Below, piece after piece: positions 43,401 through 51,698 of a DNA stretch of 64,000 nt; positions within the stretch are counted from its first letter, which is position 1; every line of letters begins with the position of its first letter. Position numbers and translations under genes: made by a program. The notes under the pieces are model-generated. The model made no database searches. It saw only the letters and a list, made by a program, of their open reading frames with translations, and had not been told where the DNA came from. The DNA is from Bacteroidales bacterium (GTDB lineage Bacteria > Bacteroidota > Bacteroidia > Bacteroidales > UBA12077): the NCBI GenBank assembly GCA_030637515.1, contig DAOWGM010000073.1, positions 49,100 to 113,099 of the forward strand, read 5' to 3'.

Positions 43401-46373
43401 GTGCTTTTAAATTGCCACACATATTACAGCTATAAATTTGGAACTATTTCCATAGAGCAATTGGTTCAGGAAGCTAAAAGCAAGGCTTATAATTCCATTG
43501 TACTCTCGGATATCAATAATACTTCTGCTTGTCTTGATTTTATTCGACAATGCGAAAAAGAGCAAATAAAGCCCATTTTAGGTATTGATTTCAGAAATGG
43601 AGTACAGCAGCAATATATTGGAGTTGCGCAAAATAACGCTGGATTTCAGCAATTAAACGAGCATTTAACACAGTATTTGCATTCTGGCGATGATTTTCCC
43701 AAAAAAGTACCGGAATTTACAGATACTTATATTATTTATCCTTTTGGAGATGTTGATTATCAGTCATTAAGGCAAAATGAGTTTGTGGGAATAAAACCAT
43801 CGCAACTAAGCAAGCTTATTTTTTCTGAATGGAAAAACCATCAGGATAAGCTCGTTATTTTGCAATCAGTAACATTTCGTCATAAACGTGACTTCAATAT
43901 TCATCGCTTATTGAGAGCAATAGATAAGAATACCTTATTAAGTCGATTGCCTAAAACGGAAGAAGCAAATCCTGATGAAATCATGTTTTTAAACCAGGAT
44001 ATTCAGGAGTTTTTTAAGGAATATCCACAGATTATAGAAAATACCAATAAGATAATTGATAATTGTTCTATTCATTTCGAATTCAAAACATCAAAAAACA
44101 AGCAAAGCTACACAGGCTCAGATGAAGAAGATTTTGAACTTCTAATTCGCGAAAGCCATAAAGGACTAAAATATCGCTACAAAGATCCATCGAAGGAAGT
44201 TATAGCACGAATGGAAAAAGAGTTGAAAGTGATTAAACAAATGAACTTTTGCTCTTATTTCCTGATTAATTGGGATATGGTTCAGCACGCGAGGAGCAAA
44301 GGTTGCTATTATGTTGGTCGTGGAAGCGGTGCCAACAGCATGATTGCTTATTTGCTGCGCATTACAGATGTTGACCCAATTGAGCTGGATTTATATTTCG
44401 AACGGTTCATTAACCCATCACGAAACAGTCCGCCAGATTTTGATATTGACTTTGCTTCGCGCGACAGAAATAACATTACCAAATATCTATTCGACACACA
44501 TGGCTGGGATCATACAGCTTTGGTAGGTACATACATAACTTTCCAGTTCCGATCCATGATTCGTGAAATAGGAAAAGTTTTTGGTTTGCCTGCGCAAGAA
44601 ATTGAAAAGCTGCAAAGAACTAAAAATCTAAGCAATGTGGATGAAATGGGGCAATTAGTTTTAAAATATAGTAAGTTGATTCATGGTTTTCCGAGTCACT
44701 TAAGCGTGCATTCAAGTGGTATTATCATATCCGAAAAGCCCATAAGTGCTTACACTGCCACCATTATGCCACCCAAAGGCTTTCCAACCATACATTTTAG
44801 CATGCTCGAAGCTGAAGATATTGGTTTTGCTAAGTTTGATGTACTTGGACAACGTGGATTAAGTAAAATTGAAGATGCTGTATCAATTGTAAAAAACAAT
44901 ACAGGTAATAAGGTTGATATTCATGATTTAGAGCTATTTAAGAAAGATGAAAAAGTAAAAAACCTGTTAAAACAGGGAAAAACCATTGGCTGTTTTTATG
45001 TTGAATCGCCTGCAATGCGCATGTTACTTACAAAACTCGAAGCCGATGATTATATAAGACTTGTTGCAGCCAGCTCAATTATTCGTCCGGGAGTTGCTAA
45101 AAGCGGCATGATGCGTGAGTATATTCTGCGATATCGCCATCCGGAAAGGAGAGAAGTAGCCCGTAAAGAAATGCCGGAACTGTATGATTTACTGGAAGAA
45201 ACCTACGGTGTTATGGTTTATCAGGAAGATGTAATTAAAGTAGCACATTATTTTGCAGGACTTACGCTTGCCGAGGCTGATGTTTTACGTCGCGGAATGT
45301 CGTGGAAATTCAAGCAACGTAATGAGTTTGGAAAAATTAAAGACAAGTTCTTTTCGAATTGCAAGGAAAGGCAGTATCCATTTCATATAGTACAAAGAGT
45401 TTGGACGCAGATTGAAAGTTTTGCCAATTACGCCTTTTCTAAAGGACATTCAGCATCTTATGCTGTAGAAAGTTACCAAGCATTGTATTTAAAGGCACAC
45501 TATCCGTTGGAATATATTGTAGCTACAATCAATAATGGTGGTGGCTTTTATCGTAAAGAGCTCTACGTACACGAAGCACGCATGCACGGAGCACAAATCG
45601 AACCGCCTTGTATTAACAATAGCGACCAAATCTCAATTATTCATAGAAATGTGATATTTCTTGGTTTGAATTTGATTGAGCATCTTGAAATAAATACTAT
45701 AAAAAACATACTGATAGAACGTTACACAAATGGTTGTTTTGTAGATTTGCGTGATTTTATGAAACGTGTACCAGTTTCACTTGAGCAATTGACTATTCTC
45801 CTTCGTATTAATGCTTTTCGTTTTACCGGAAAATCTAAAAAAGAATTACTCTGGGATGCACACTTTATCCTTAAAAAGGATAAAAGAACCAAGCCTGCAA
45901 AGACTTTATTTAATAAGAAACCGAAGGAATTCAAGCTGCCTGGATTATACTCACATCCTTTAGAGCCTGCTTATGATGAATTAGAGATAATTGGCTTTTC
46001 ATCAAGTATATCGCCCTTTAAACTAATTGAAGAGTTGCCTGAAACCCGTTTATTAGCACGAAACCTAACAAAGCTAATTGGTAAACAGGTTGAAATAGTT
46101 GGCTATTTAGTTCATGTGAAAGGAACACGCACTGGTGGTGGGAAGTATATGAGTTTTGGTGTATTTGTCGATTTGGAAGGACATTGGATTGATACTGTTC
46201 AATTTCCAAATATTACTGCACAATATCCATTTCGCGGACCTGGCTGCTATTTGATTAAAGGTAAGGCTATTAGCGAGTTTGGATTTGTTAGTATTGAAGT
46301 TTCACAGTTGCATAGGCTTGCAAATATCAACTTAGAAGAACCATCAACAAGATTAAAGAAGCAGTTAGCGTAA
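43401..46373 (+). CDS. DNA polymerase III alpha subunit, error-prone-type (DnaE2-like)
   Basis: 990 residues, shorter than a replicative DnaE. N-terminal PHP domain (LNCHTYYSYKFGTISIEQL, LSDINNTSACLDF; several metal His are replaced), palm with catalytic PPDFDIDF (D346, D348, D350), GRGSGANSMIAYLL, helix-hairpin-helix (about 740-790) and an OB fold near 890-960. The start is GTG at 43401, where homologues begin. Its place beside dinB, umuDC and lexA supports a damage-inducible, error-prone role rather than chromosome replication. Confidence 0.85.
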   Translation: MLLNCHTYYSYKFGTISIEQLVQEAKSKAYNSIVLSDINNTSACLDFIRQCEKEQIKPILGIDFRNGVQQQYIGVAQNNAGFQQLNEHLTQYLHSGDDFPKKVPEFTDTYIIYPFGDVDYQSLRQNEFVGIKPSQLSKLIFSEWKNHQDKLVILQSVTFRHKRDFNIHRLLRAIDKNTLLSRLPKTEEANPDEIMFLNQDIQEFFKEYPQIIENTNKIIDNCSIHFEFKTSKNKQSYTGSDEEDFELLIRESHKGLKYRYKDPSKEVIARMEKELKVIKQMNFCSYFLINWDMVQHARSKGCYYVGRGSGANSMIAYLLRITDVDPIELDLYFERFINPSRNSPPDFDIDFASRDRNNITKYLFDTHGWDHTALVGTYITFQFRSMIREIGKVFGLPAQEIEKLQRTKNLSNVDEMGQLVLKYSKLIHGFPSHLSVHSSGIIISEKPISAYTATIMPPKGFPTIHFSMLEAEDIGFAKFDVLGQRGLSKIEDAVSIVKNNTGNKVDIHDLELFKKDEKVKNLLKQGKTIGCFYVESPAMRMLLTKLEADDYIRLVAASSIIRPGVAKSGMMREYILRYRHPERREVARKEMPELYDLLEETYGVMVYQEDVIKVAHYFAGLTLAEADVLRRGMSWKFKQRNEFGKIKDKFFSNCKERQYPFHIVQRVWTQIESFANYAFSKGHSASYAVESYQALYLKAHYPLEYIVATINNGGGFYRKELYVHEARMHGAQIEPPCINNSDQISIIHRNVIFLGLNLIEHLEINTIKNILIERYTNGCFVDLRDFMKRVPVSLEQLTILLRINAFRFTGKSKKELLWDAHFILKKDKRTKPAKTLFNKKPKEFKLPGLYSHPLEPAYDELEIIGFSSSISPFKLIEELPETRLLARNLTKLIGKQVEIVGYLVHVKGTRTGGGKYMSFGVFVDLEGHWIDTVQFPNITAQYPFRGPGCYLIKGKAISEFGFVSIEVSQLHRLANINLEEPSTRLKKQLA

Positions 46374-46398
46374 TAGTTTAAGTAAAATATATTAACAA

Positions 46399-46854
46399 AT
46401 GATTATAAAAGAGTTATACAGAAACAATAGTGTGAAAATATTTGCTTTCAATAAGCAAACTATGCTCGAATTACCATTTCTTGAATGTAAAATTCCCGCA
46501 GGATTTCCTTCACCTGCAGATGATTACATGGAATTGTCGTTGGATCTGAATGAGAAATTAATAAGAAATCCAAGCTCAACATTTTTTGCTCAAATAACGG
46601 GTTCATCAATGATTAATGCTGGAATACACGATGGAGATATTGTTATTGTTGACAAATCCTTACAAGCCAAGGATGATTCTGTGTTAGTATGCAGTATTGA
46701 TGGTGAGTTTACCTTGAAACGATTCAAAAAAACAGATAATGAAACAGGCTATTTAATGCCAGAAAATCCTGATTATAAACCTATAAAGATTACCAAGCAT
46801 AACAACTTTATGATTTGGGGTGTAGTAACTTATACGATTCATAAGTGCTATTAA
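46399..46854 (+). CDS. umuD: UmuD-like S24 peptidase
   Basis: 151 residues, without a DNA-binding domain. The self-cleavage site is in KIPAGFPSPADDY (A34-G35), Ser70 in TGSSMINAG and Lys107 in FTLKRF form the dyad. Cleaved UmuD' dimers activate UmuC to make DNA polymerase V. It starts 25 bases after the polymerase III alpha gene, so one operon; a hairpin repeat separates it from umuC. Confidence 0.9.
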   Translation: MIIKELYRNNSVKIFAFNKQTMLELPFLECKIPAGFPSPADDYMELSLDLNEKLIRNPSSTFFAQITGSSMINAGIHDGDIVIVDKSLQAKDDSVLVCSIDGEFTLKRFKKTDNETGYLMPENPDYKPIKITKHNNFMIWGVVTYTIHKCY

Positions 46855-46873
46855 AATAAAATATTACATCCTA

Positions 46874-46967
46874 TGTCATTCCGCACTTGATGCGGAATCT
46901 ATGTTATAAGAAAAAGAGATTCCCGCGTTATTCGTTTCACTCATGAGAAAAGTTCGCGGGAATGACA
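46874..46967. repeat. Intergenic hairpin repeat with TGTCATTCC ends, between umuD and umuC
   Basis: TGTCATTCC and GGAATGACA form perfect outer ends. Inside, ATTCCGCA pairs with TGCGGAAT, and ATTCCCGCG with CGCGGGAAT. It is built like the 27.25 kb copy with a different internal arm, and interrupts what would otherwise be a tight umuDC operon. Confidence 0.75.
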
Positions 46968-46990
46968 ATATTAAATTGAGATGGTAAAAT

Positions 46991-48250
46991 ATGTATGCAT
47001 TGGTTGACGTAAATAACTTTTATGTATCCTGCGAGAAGATTTTTAATCCTAAACTCGAAGGAAAACCCGTTATTATTCTCTCAAACAATGATGGTTGCAT
47101 TATTTCACGGTCTGATGAAGCCAAAGCACTTGGATTAAAGATGGCAGAACCTGCATTTAACAAAAAACAATATCTGAAAGAAAATAATGTTCAGGTATTT
47201 AGCTCCAATTACGCATTGTACGGCGATATAAGTAACAGAATCATACAAGTACTCAAATCATTTTCTCCACGAATAGAGATATATTCCATAGACGAATCAT
47301 TTCTGGAATTATCTGATAGCGAATTTGTTGATTTAGGCAAATTAGGGAATGAAATTAAGAAAAGAATACAAAGATATATTGGTGTTCACGTAAGTGTTGG
47401 CATTGGTAAAACCAAGGCTTTGGCTAAAATTGCTAATAAAATCGCAAAAAAGGAAAAACAATATAATGGTGTATGTATACTTAACTCAAATCGTGATATT
47501 GATTGCGCATTGCGTAATACCAGCATTGAAGATGTTTGGGGAATAGGACGACAATATCAGAAATTCTTGAAATACAACGAAATATTCACAGCACACGATT
47601 TCCTTACGATAAATGACAACTGGATAAGAAAAAACCTTACAGTGGTTAGTTTGCGATTAAAAAAGGAATTGCAAGGAACATCCTGTATTCCATTAGAAAC
47701 AATATTGCCAGCAAAGAAGGCAATTGCTACCACGCGAGGCTTTGGTAAGATTGTTACAAATGTAAAACACCTTAAAGAAGCCGTATCTACTTATGCAACT
47801 CGATGCTCTGAAAAGCTCCGCAGGCAAAACTCAGTTGCTAATATACTAACCGTATTTATTCATACTGACCCATTTAGTAACGACAAGTACCATTATCTAT
47901 CAAAAACGATCCATTTAGAAGTTTCTACCAATAGTCAGATGGAATTGGTTAAATTTGCTTTAAAGGGGCTTAAAAAGATCTATAGGAACGATTTAAGGTA
48001 CAAAAAGGCTGGAGTTATTGTTTCGGGATTAGAAAGCGCAAACAATATTCAAAAAGGCTTGTTTAACGATACAGATATTAAGGCAGATAAACTGTTATCA
48101 GAAGCAACGGATTATATTAACCGAAAATACGGGCGAGATAAAATAAAACTGGCAATTCAGGGCGATGGGAAAGAATGGAAGCTAAAACAAGAGATGCTTT
48201 CTGGTAAATATACAACGCAATGGAGCGACATCATAAAAATTAAGAATTGA
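46991..48250 (+). CDS. umuC: UmuC-like catalytic subunit of DNA polymerase V
   Basis: Y-family polymerase: D6 in LVDVNNFYVSCEK, catalytic D101/E102 in YSIDESFLEL, SVGIGKTKALAKIANKIAKK, and the UmuC-specific C-terminal extension (about 370-419, LLSEATDYINRKYGRDKIKL and on). A clamp-binding peptide QKGLF lies near residue 356. 419 residues is the normal UmuC length. With umuD it gives a second translesion polymerase beside DinB. Confidence 0.92.
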   Translation: MYALVDVNNFYVSCEKIFNPKLEGKPVIILSNNDGCIISRSDEAKALGLKMAEPAFNKKQYLKENNVQVFSSNYALYGDISNRIIQVLKSFSPRIEIYSIDESFLELSDSEFVDLGKLGNEIKKRIQRYIGVHVSVGIGKTKALAKIANKIAKKEKQYNGVCILNSNRDIDCALRNTSIEDVWGIGRQYQKFLKYNEIFTAHDFLTINDNWIRKNLTVVSLRLKKELQGTSCIPLETILPAKKAIATTRGFGKIVTNVKHLKEAVSTYATRCSEKLRRQNSVANILTVFIHTDPFSNDKYHYLSKTIHLEVSTNSQMELVKFALKGLKKIYRNDLRYKKAGVIVSGLESANNIQKGLFNDTDIKADKLLSEATDYINRKYGRDKIKLAIQGDGKEWKLKQEMLSGKYTTQWSDIIKIKN

Positions 48251-48348
48251 AAATTATTAATTATTGCTATTTACTAATTTCTAATTGTAAACTGAATAAA
48301 ACAACTTGAAACTTTGTACTTTTTACTTTTATCTTTTAACTTATTGAT

Positions 48349-49092
48349 ATGTGTTTCTATTACTGTTTAACAAAGAAAAATCCATCGAAGCTTATTGAAA
48401 ATAAGATTGTTAAGGAAGAGCAATTAAGCTTATTTAACGACACGTTTTTGGTTAATGGATTCGATAATCCTGCTATGCCTGTAATTACAGATGATAAACC
48501 AGAAGAGATTCAGTTATTTCATTGGGGCTTAATTCCAGAATGGGTTAAAGATAAGGATACAGCAGAAAGTATCAGGAATAATACCTTAAATGCAAAGGCT
48601 GAAACCATCTTTGAAAAGGCATCATTTAAACAATCTATTATAAAAAAACGTTGTTTAATATTATGTTCTGGTTTTTTTGAGTGGCAAAAAATAAAAGGAA
48701 AGAAATATCCATATTACATTAGCTTAAAGGACGATGAAGTATTTGTTTTTGGTGGAATATGGTCGTCGTGGACAGATAAAGAAACAGGTGAAATTCTGAA
48801 TACATATTCTGTAATTACTGTTGAAGCAAATGAGTTTGTTGGCAATATCCATAATACTAAAAAGCGAATGCCATTGATTTTGGAGCCTGAAGACGCATTA
48901 AAATGGATTGATAATAGCTTATTGGAAAAAGAAATTAATACCTTAATGAAGCCTTTTGATTCAACAAAAATGAAAGCACATACAGTTCAAAAATTTATTC
49001 CTGCAAAGCCAGATGATGCAGGAAATAAAGAAGTAATTGCTTACTATTATTATCCTGAACTTGTTGATTTATTTGACAGTAACAACAAATAG
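48349..49092 (+). CDS. SRAP-domain protein (YedK/HMCES family)
   Basis: The start MCFYY places the catalytic Cys at position 2 after Met removal. NAKAET supplies the conserved Asn, CSGFFEW the Glu, and HNTKKRMP the His of the SRAP active site. Family members form a stable thiazolidine cross-link with abasic sites in single-stranded DNA, shielding them from error-prone bypass. Adjacency to LexA, two Y-family polymerases and an error-prone alpha subunit fits a DNA-damage role. Confidence 0.92.
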   Translation: MCFYYCLTKKNPSKLIENKIVKEEQLSLFNDTFLVNGFDNPAMPVITDDKPEEIQLFHWGLIPEWVKDKDTAESIRNNTLNAKAETIFEKASFKQSIIKKRCLILCSGFFEWQKIKGKKYPYYISLKDDEVFVFGGIWSSWTDKETGEILNTYSVITVEANEFVGNIHNTKKRMPLILEPEDALKWIDNSLLEKEINTLMKPFDSTKMKAHTVQKFIPAKPDDAGNKEVIAYYYYPELVDLFDSNNK

Positions 49093-49174
49093 CTGGGAAA
49101 TCAATTTTAATTGTTATATGTAACTATATTGATATTTAAACGTATATAAAATAAAAACCTAAAACCTAAATACT

Positions 49175-49588
49175 ATGACACAAACGGACACTCTATTAAA
49201 AGTAGTTTTAGAAGAAAACTATGCATTAGTTTCCTATAATCCAGTATTAAAAATTGGGAAAGTTGAATGGAAAGCGAAAGCAAGTTCTGAAGAATATCAA
49301 GCTGCTATAATTGCGTTAATTGAATATGCTGAGAAGCACCCGGTTCATTATTATTTAGCAGATATTACAAAACAAAGTGTAGTTTCGCCTGAAGACAGAA
49401 AATGGTTCGAAAATATAATGGTTCCTAAGGCAATTGGGATGGGCTTAAAAAAGGCTGCAGTTGTATTTGATGGAAACGTTTTTAAAAAGTACTATGTTAA
49501 TATGATTATTCAAGTTACAGGTAAACTTGGCTTACCTCTAAAATTGTTTAACAAAGAAGAAGACGCAATTCAGTGGTTTTTAAAATAA
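49175..49588 (+). CDS. STAS/SpoIIAA-like domain protein
   Basis: 137 residues; alternating strands and helices (YALVSYNPVLKIGKVEWKAK, HYYLADITKQSVV, KKAAVVFDG) in the order of a SpoIIAA/STAS-like fold. No phosphorylatable Ser/Thr motif can be assigned with confidence. Cytoplasmic. Function unknown. A terminator follows. Confidence 0.5.
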   Translation: MTQTDTLLKVVLEENYALVSYNPVLKIGKVEWKAKASSEEYQAAIIALIEYAEKHPVHYYLADITKQSVVSPEDRKWFENIMVPKAIGMGLKKAAVVFDGNVFKKYYVNMIIQVTGKLGLPLKLFNKEEDAIQWFLK

Positions 49589-49617
49589 TTAGTATAAAAT
49601 ATTAAAATTTAATATGG

Positions 49618-49647
49618 AATCGTAACAGAAATGTTGCGATTTTTTTA
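49618..49647 (+). terminator. Intrinsic terminator
   Basis: AATCGTAACA pairs with TGTTGCGATT (one G-U pair) around GAAA and is followed by seven T. Confidence 0.8.
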
Positions 49648-49718
49648 TTGCGCTATTAAAAAGAAATCTACAAAAGCTTATTATTAACGATTAAAACTAA
49701 TTGTTTACATCTAATTTC

Positions 49719-49726
49719 TATCTTTG
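49719..49726 (+). promoter_or_regulatory. -7 promoter box TATCTTTG with TTG at 49701
   Basis: Exact TAnnTTTG box 19 bases before the helicase ATG; a TTG 15 bases upstream may be the -33 element. The box lies downstream of the TTG that would otherwise extend the helicase frame, so the start is set at 49746. Confidence 0.55.
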
Positions 49727-49745
49727 CAATCTAATTGATTATTAT

Positions 49746-50993
49746 ATGAAATTTGAAGAGTATCGCATTGCAGATGGTATAAAGACCAGTATTTCTAAAC
49801 TTGGCTTTAAAAAACCTACAGATATACAATATAAAGCTATTCCTCCAATCCTAAAAGGAGAGGATGTTTTAGCTATTGCTCAAACAGGAACGGGTAAAAC
49901 AGCAGCTTTTGCTATTCCAATTTTACATATTCTACAGGAACGTAAAATTAAAGGTCGTCCGGATGGAGTAAAATGTCTTGTAATGGCACCAACGCATGAA
50001 CTGGCTCTACAAATTGATTCTGTTTTTAAAACATTGGGCAAACATACGCGAATATCGTCATTTTGTATTCATGGTGGAGTTGATCAGCAGCCACAGATTG
50101 ATCAGCTCAATAAAGGAGTTGATGTTTTAATTGCTACACCGGGCAGAATGTTCGACTTGGTAAGTCAAGGAGCATTATTATTGAAAAGAGTAGAGATTTT
50201 AGTTCTCGATGAAGCCGATCATATGCTTGATTTAGGATTTATTAAAGATATTAATGATTTAATGCGTCATCTTCCTAAAAAGAGACAAACACTTTTCTTT
50301 TCGGCAACCATAAACGATAAAATTAAAAACTTAGCTTACTCTCTGGTTACCAGTGCTATTCGCATACAAATCTCTCCTGAAGATCCGGTTGCAAGAAACA
50401 TTGAGCACGCCGTAGCTTTCGTTGAAATGGACGATAAACGTTTCTTTTTAGAATATCTTATTAATGATCATCCTGATAAGAAAATATTAGTTTTTGTAAG
50501 AACAAAGGTTCGAGCCGAGCGTGTAAAAAGTGCCCTGGAAAGAGTTAGTATTGTAGCTGACACAATCCATAGTGATAAATTGCAAGAAGAGCGTGAACGA
50601 ACCATGAGAAGTTTTAGAAAAGGTGAACTAAAAATCTTAATTGCTACAGATGTTAGTGCCAGAGGAATTGATATTCCAAATGTAGAATATGTTGTAAATT
50701 ATGATTTACCCGAAACTTCGGAACATTATGTTCATAGAGTTGGTAGGACAGGGCGAGCTAGCCAAAAAGGACAAGCAGTATCATTTTGTAGTACTGAGGA
50801 AAAGGAGCTTTTAGAAGAAATAGAGAACAACTTAGGTAAACCAATTCAACGAATAGTAATATCTAAGAATGATTATCAAAATACCTTAAGTTTTACAGAA
50901 GATAAATCAGAAGACTGGAAAAAGCTTTTAATAGAAGATGAAGAAGGAGAAAAAATAAGAAAAAAGAAAAAGAAGAGATCTAAACGAAAATAA
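49746..50993 (+). CDS. DEAD-box RNA helicase
   Basis: Complete set of motifs: Q motif (GFKKPTDIQYKAIP), Walker A AQTGTGKT (45-52), PTHELALQ, TPGR, DEAD (155-158), SAT, and the second RecA domain with VFVRTKVRAERV, TDVSARGIDIPNV and HRVGRTGRAS. The C-terminus is a short basic tail (RKKKKKRSKRK) suited to RNA binding. It should unwind short RNA duplexes in ribosome assembly or RNA decay, like RhlE-type enzymes. 415 residues from the ATG. Confidence 0.93.
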   Translation: MKFEEYRIADGIKTSISKLGFKKPTDIQYKAIPPILKGEDVLAIAQTGTGKTAAFAIPILHILQERKIKGRPDGVKCLVMAPTHELALQIDSVFKTLGKHTRISSFCIHGGVDQQPQIDQLNKGVDVLIATPGRMFDLVSQGALLLKRVEILVLDEADHMLDLGFIKDINDLMRHLPKKRQTLFFSATINDKIKNLAYSLVTSAIRIQISPEDPVARNIEHAVAFVEMDDKRFFLEYLINDHPDKKILVFVRTKVRAERVKSALERVSIVADTIHSDKLQEERERTMRSFRKGELKILIATDVSARGIDIPNVEYVVNYDLPETSEHYVHRVGRTGRASQKGQAVSFCSTEEKELLEEIENNLGKPIQRIVISKNDYQNTLSFTEDKSEDWKKLLIEDEEGEKIRKKKKKRSKRK

Positions 50994-51102
50994 ACTTCAG
51001 AACTTAGCACATCTTATTCTGCTGTAAAACTGCATGTTATATATAAAACAATCAATTTTTTAATTGTTTTAGTAAAAATTCATTTTAAGAACAAAATATA
51101 CA

Positions 51103-51110
51103 TATATTTG
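51103..51110 (+). promoter_or_regulatory. -7 promoter box TATATTTG
   Basis: Exact TAnnTTTG match 24 bases before the ATG of the small membrane protein at 51135. Confidence 0.5.
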
Positions 51111-51134
51111 CATCTATATAATTAGATATTTAAT

Positions 51135-51383
51135 ATGGAATTTAAAAAATTAGAAATCAAGCCCGAATCCAGCTGGTTAAAAAGAACCTTAGGTTCAAAG
51201 CAGGTAAAAAGATCGTTCATATATACCTTAATTGGTGCAGCAGTTGGTTTTCTATATTTTTATTTAAGCGAAGGAAAAAATATGGATATACTTCAATCGG
51301 GTGATATTATACAAAGCATGCTCGTTGGCGGCTTTTTTGGTTTCTTCATAACAAATAGTCCTTGTGCAAGGAATAAATGCTAA
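51135..51383 (+). CDS. Small two-helix membrane protein with Cys-containing end
   Basis: 82 residues with two membrane helices (about 30-45 and 62-74) and a C-terminal CARNKC. Layout is similar to the small DUF6132-type membrane proteins of Bacteroidota, but this is a guess. Function unknown. It has its own promoter and no co-directional partner close by. Confidence 0.6.
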   Translation: MEFKKLEIKPESSWLKRTLGSKQVKRSFIYTLIGAAVGFLYFYLSEGKNMDILQSGDIIQSMLVGGFFGFFITNSPCARNKC

Positions 51384-51487
51384 GTATAAATATCATTTTT
51401 ATCTTAATTCTTAATCCTATTCCAAAACTAAATTATTTGTATTTCATAGTTAAATTTCTACTAAACTGAAAGTTATCATTTCTTGTG

Positions 51488-51690
51488 CCCAATTTATAAC
51501 TCGCGTTCAAATTCAATGCGGGATTTATTTACTTCGCTCATGAGAACGCTCCGCTGAGTTACTCATTTCATTTACAAGACTGCTTCGCTTAATTTGTTGG
51601 TTGCTGACCAAGTTTTATCTTAGTAAAGTTATTCAACAGTGTATAACGAAACACAGCAGTTAAGCCTACACGACAGCTTAACTTCACCAT
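51488..51690 (+). repeat. Solitary attC-like repeat (decayed right end)
   Basis: The left part GCCCAATTTATAAC-tCGCGTTCAAATTCAATGCGGGatTT and the middle CTGACCAAGTTTTATCTTAG match the sites at 60.6 and 62.7 kb. The right arm (CCTACACGACAGCTTAACTT) matches the 62.7 kb site but then lacks the GGACCGTTA core. A 60-base hairpin-rich insert (with CTCATGAGAACG) sits after the left arm. It fills most of the 315-base gap before the U32 gene. No matching cassette head was found upstream. Confidence 0.55.
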
Positions 51691-51698
51691 AGAAAACA

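Noticed and set aside
51036..51048. GTTATATATAAAA as the head of a cassette closed by the 51.5 kb repeat
   Set aside because: Only GTTATA agrees with the reverse complement of the site end TTTATAAC, there is no attC-like site before it, and such strings are common in A+T-rich DNA.
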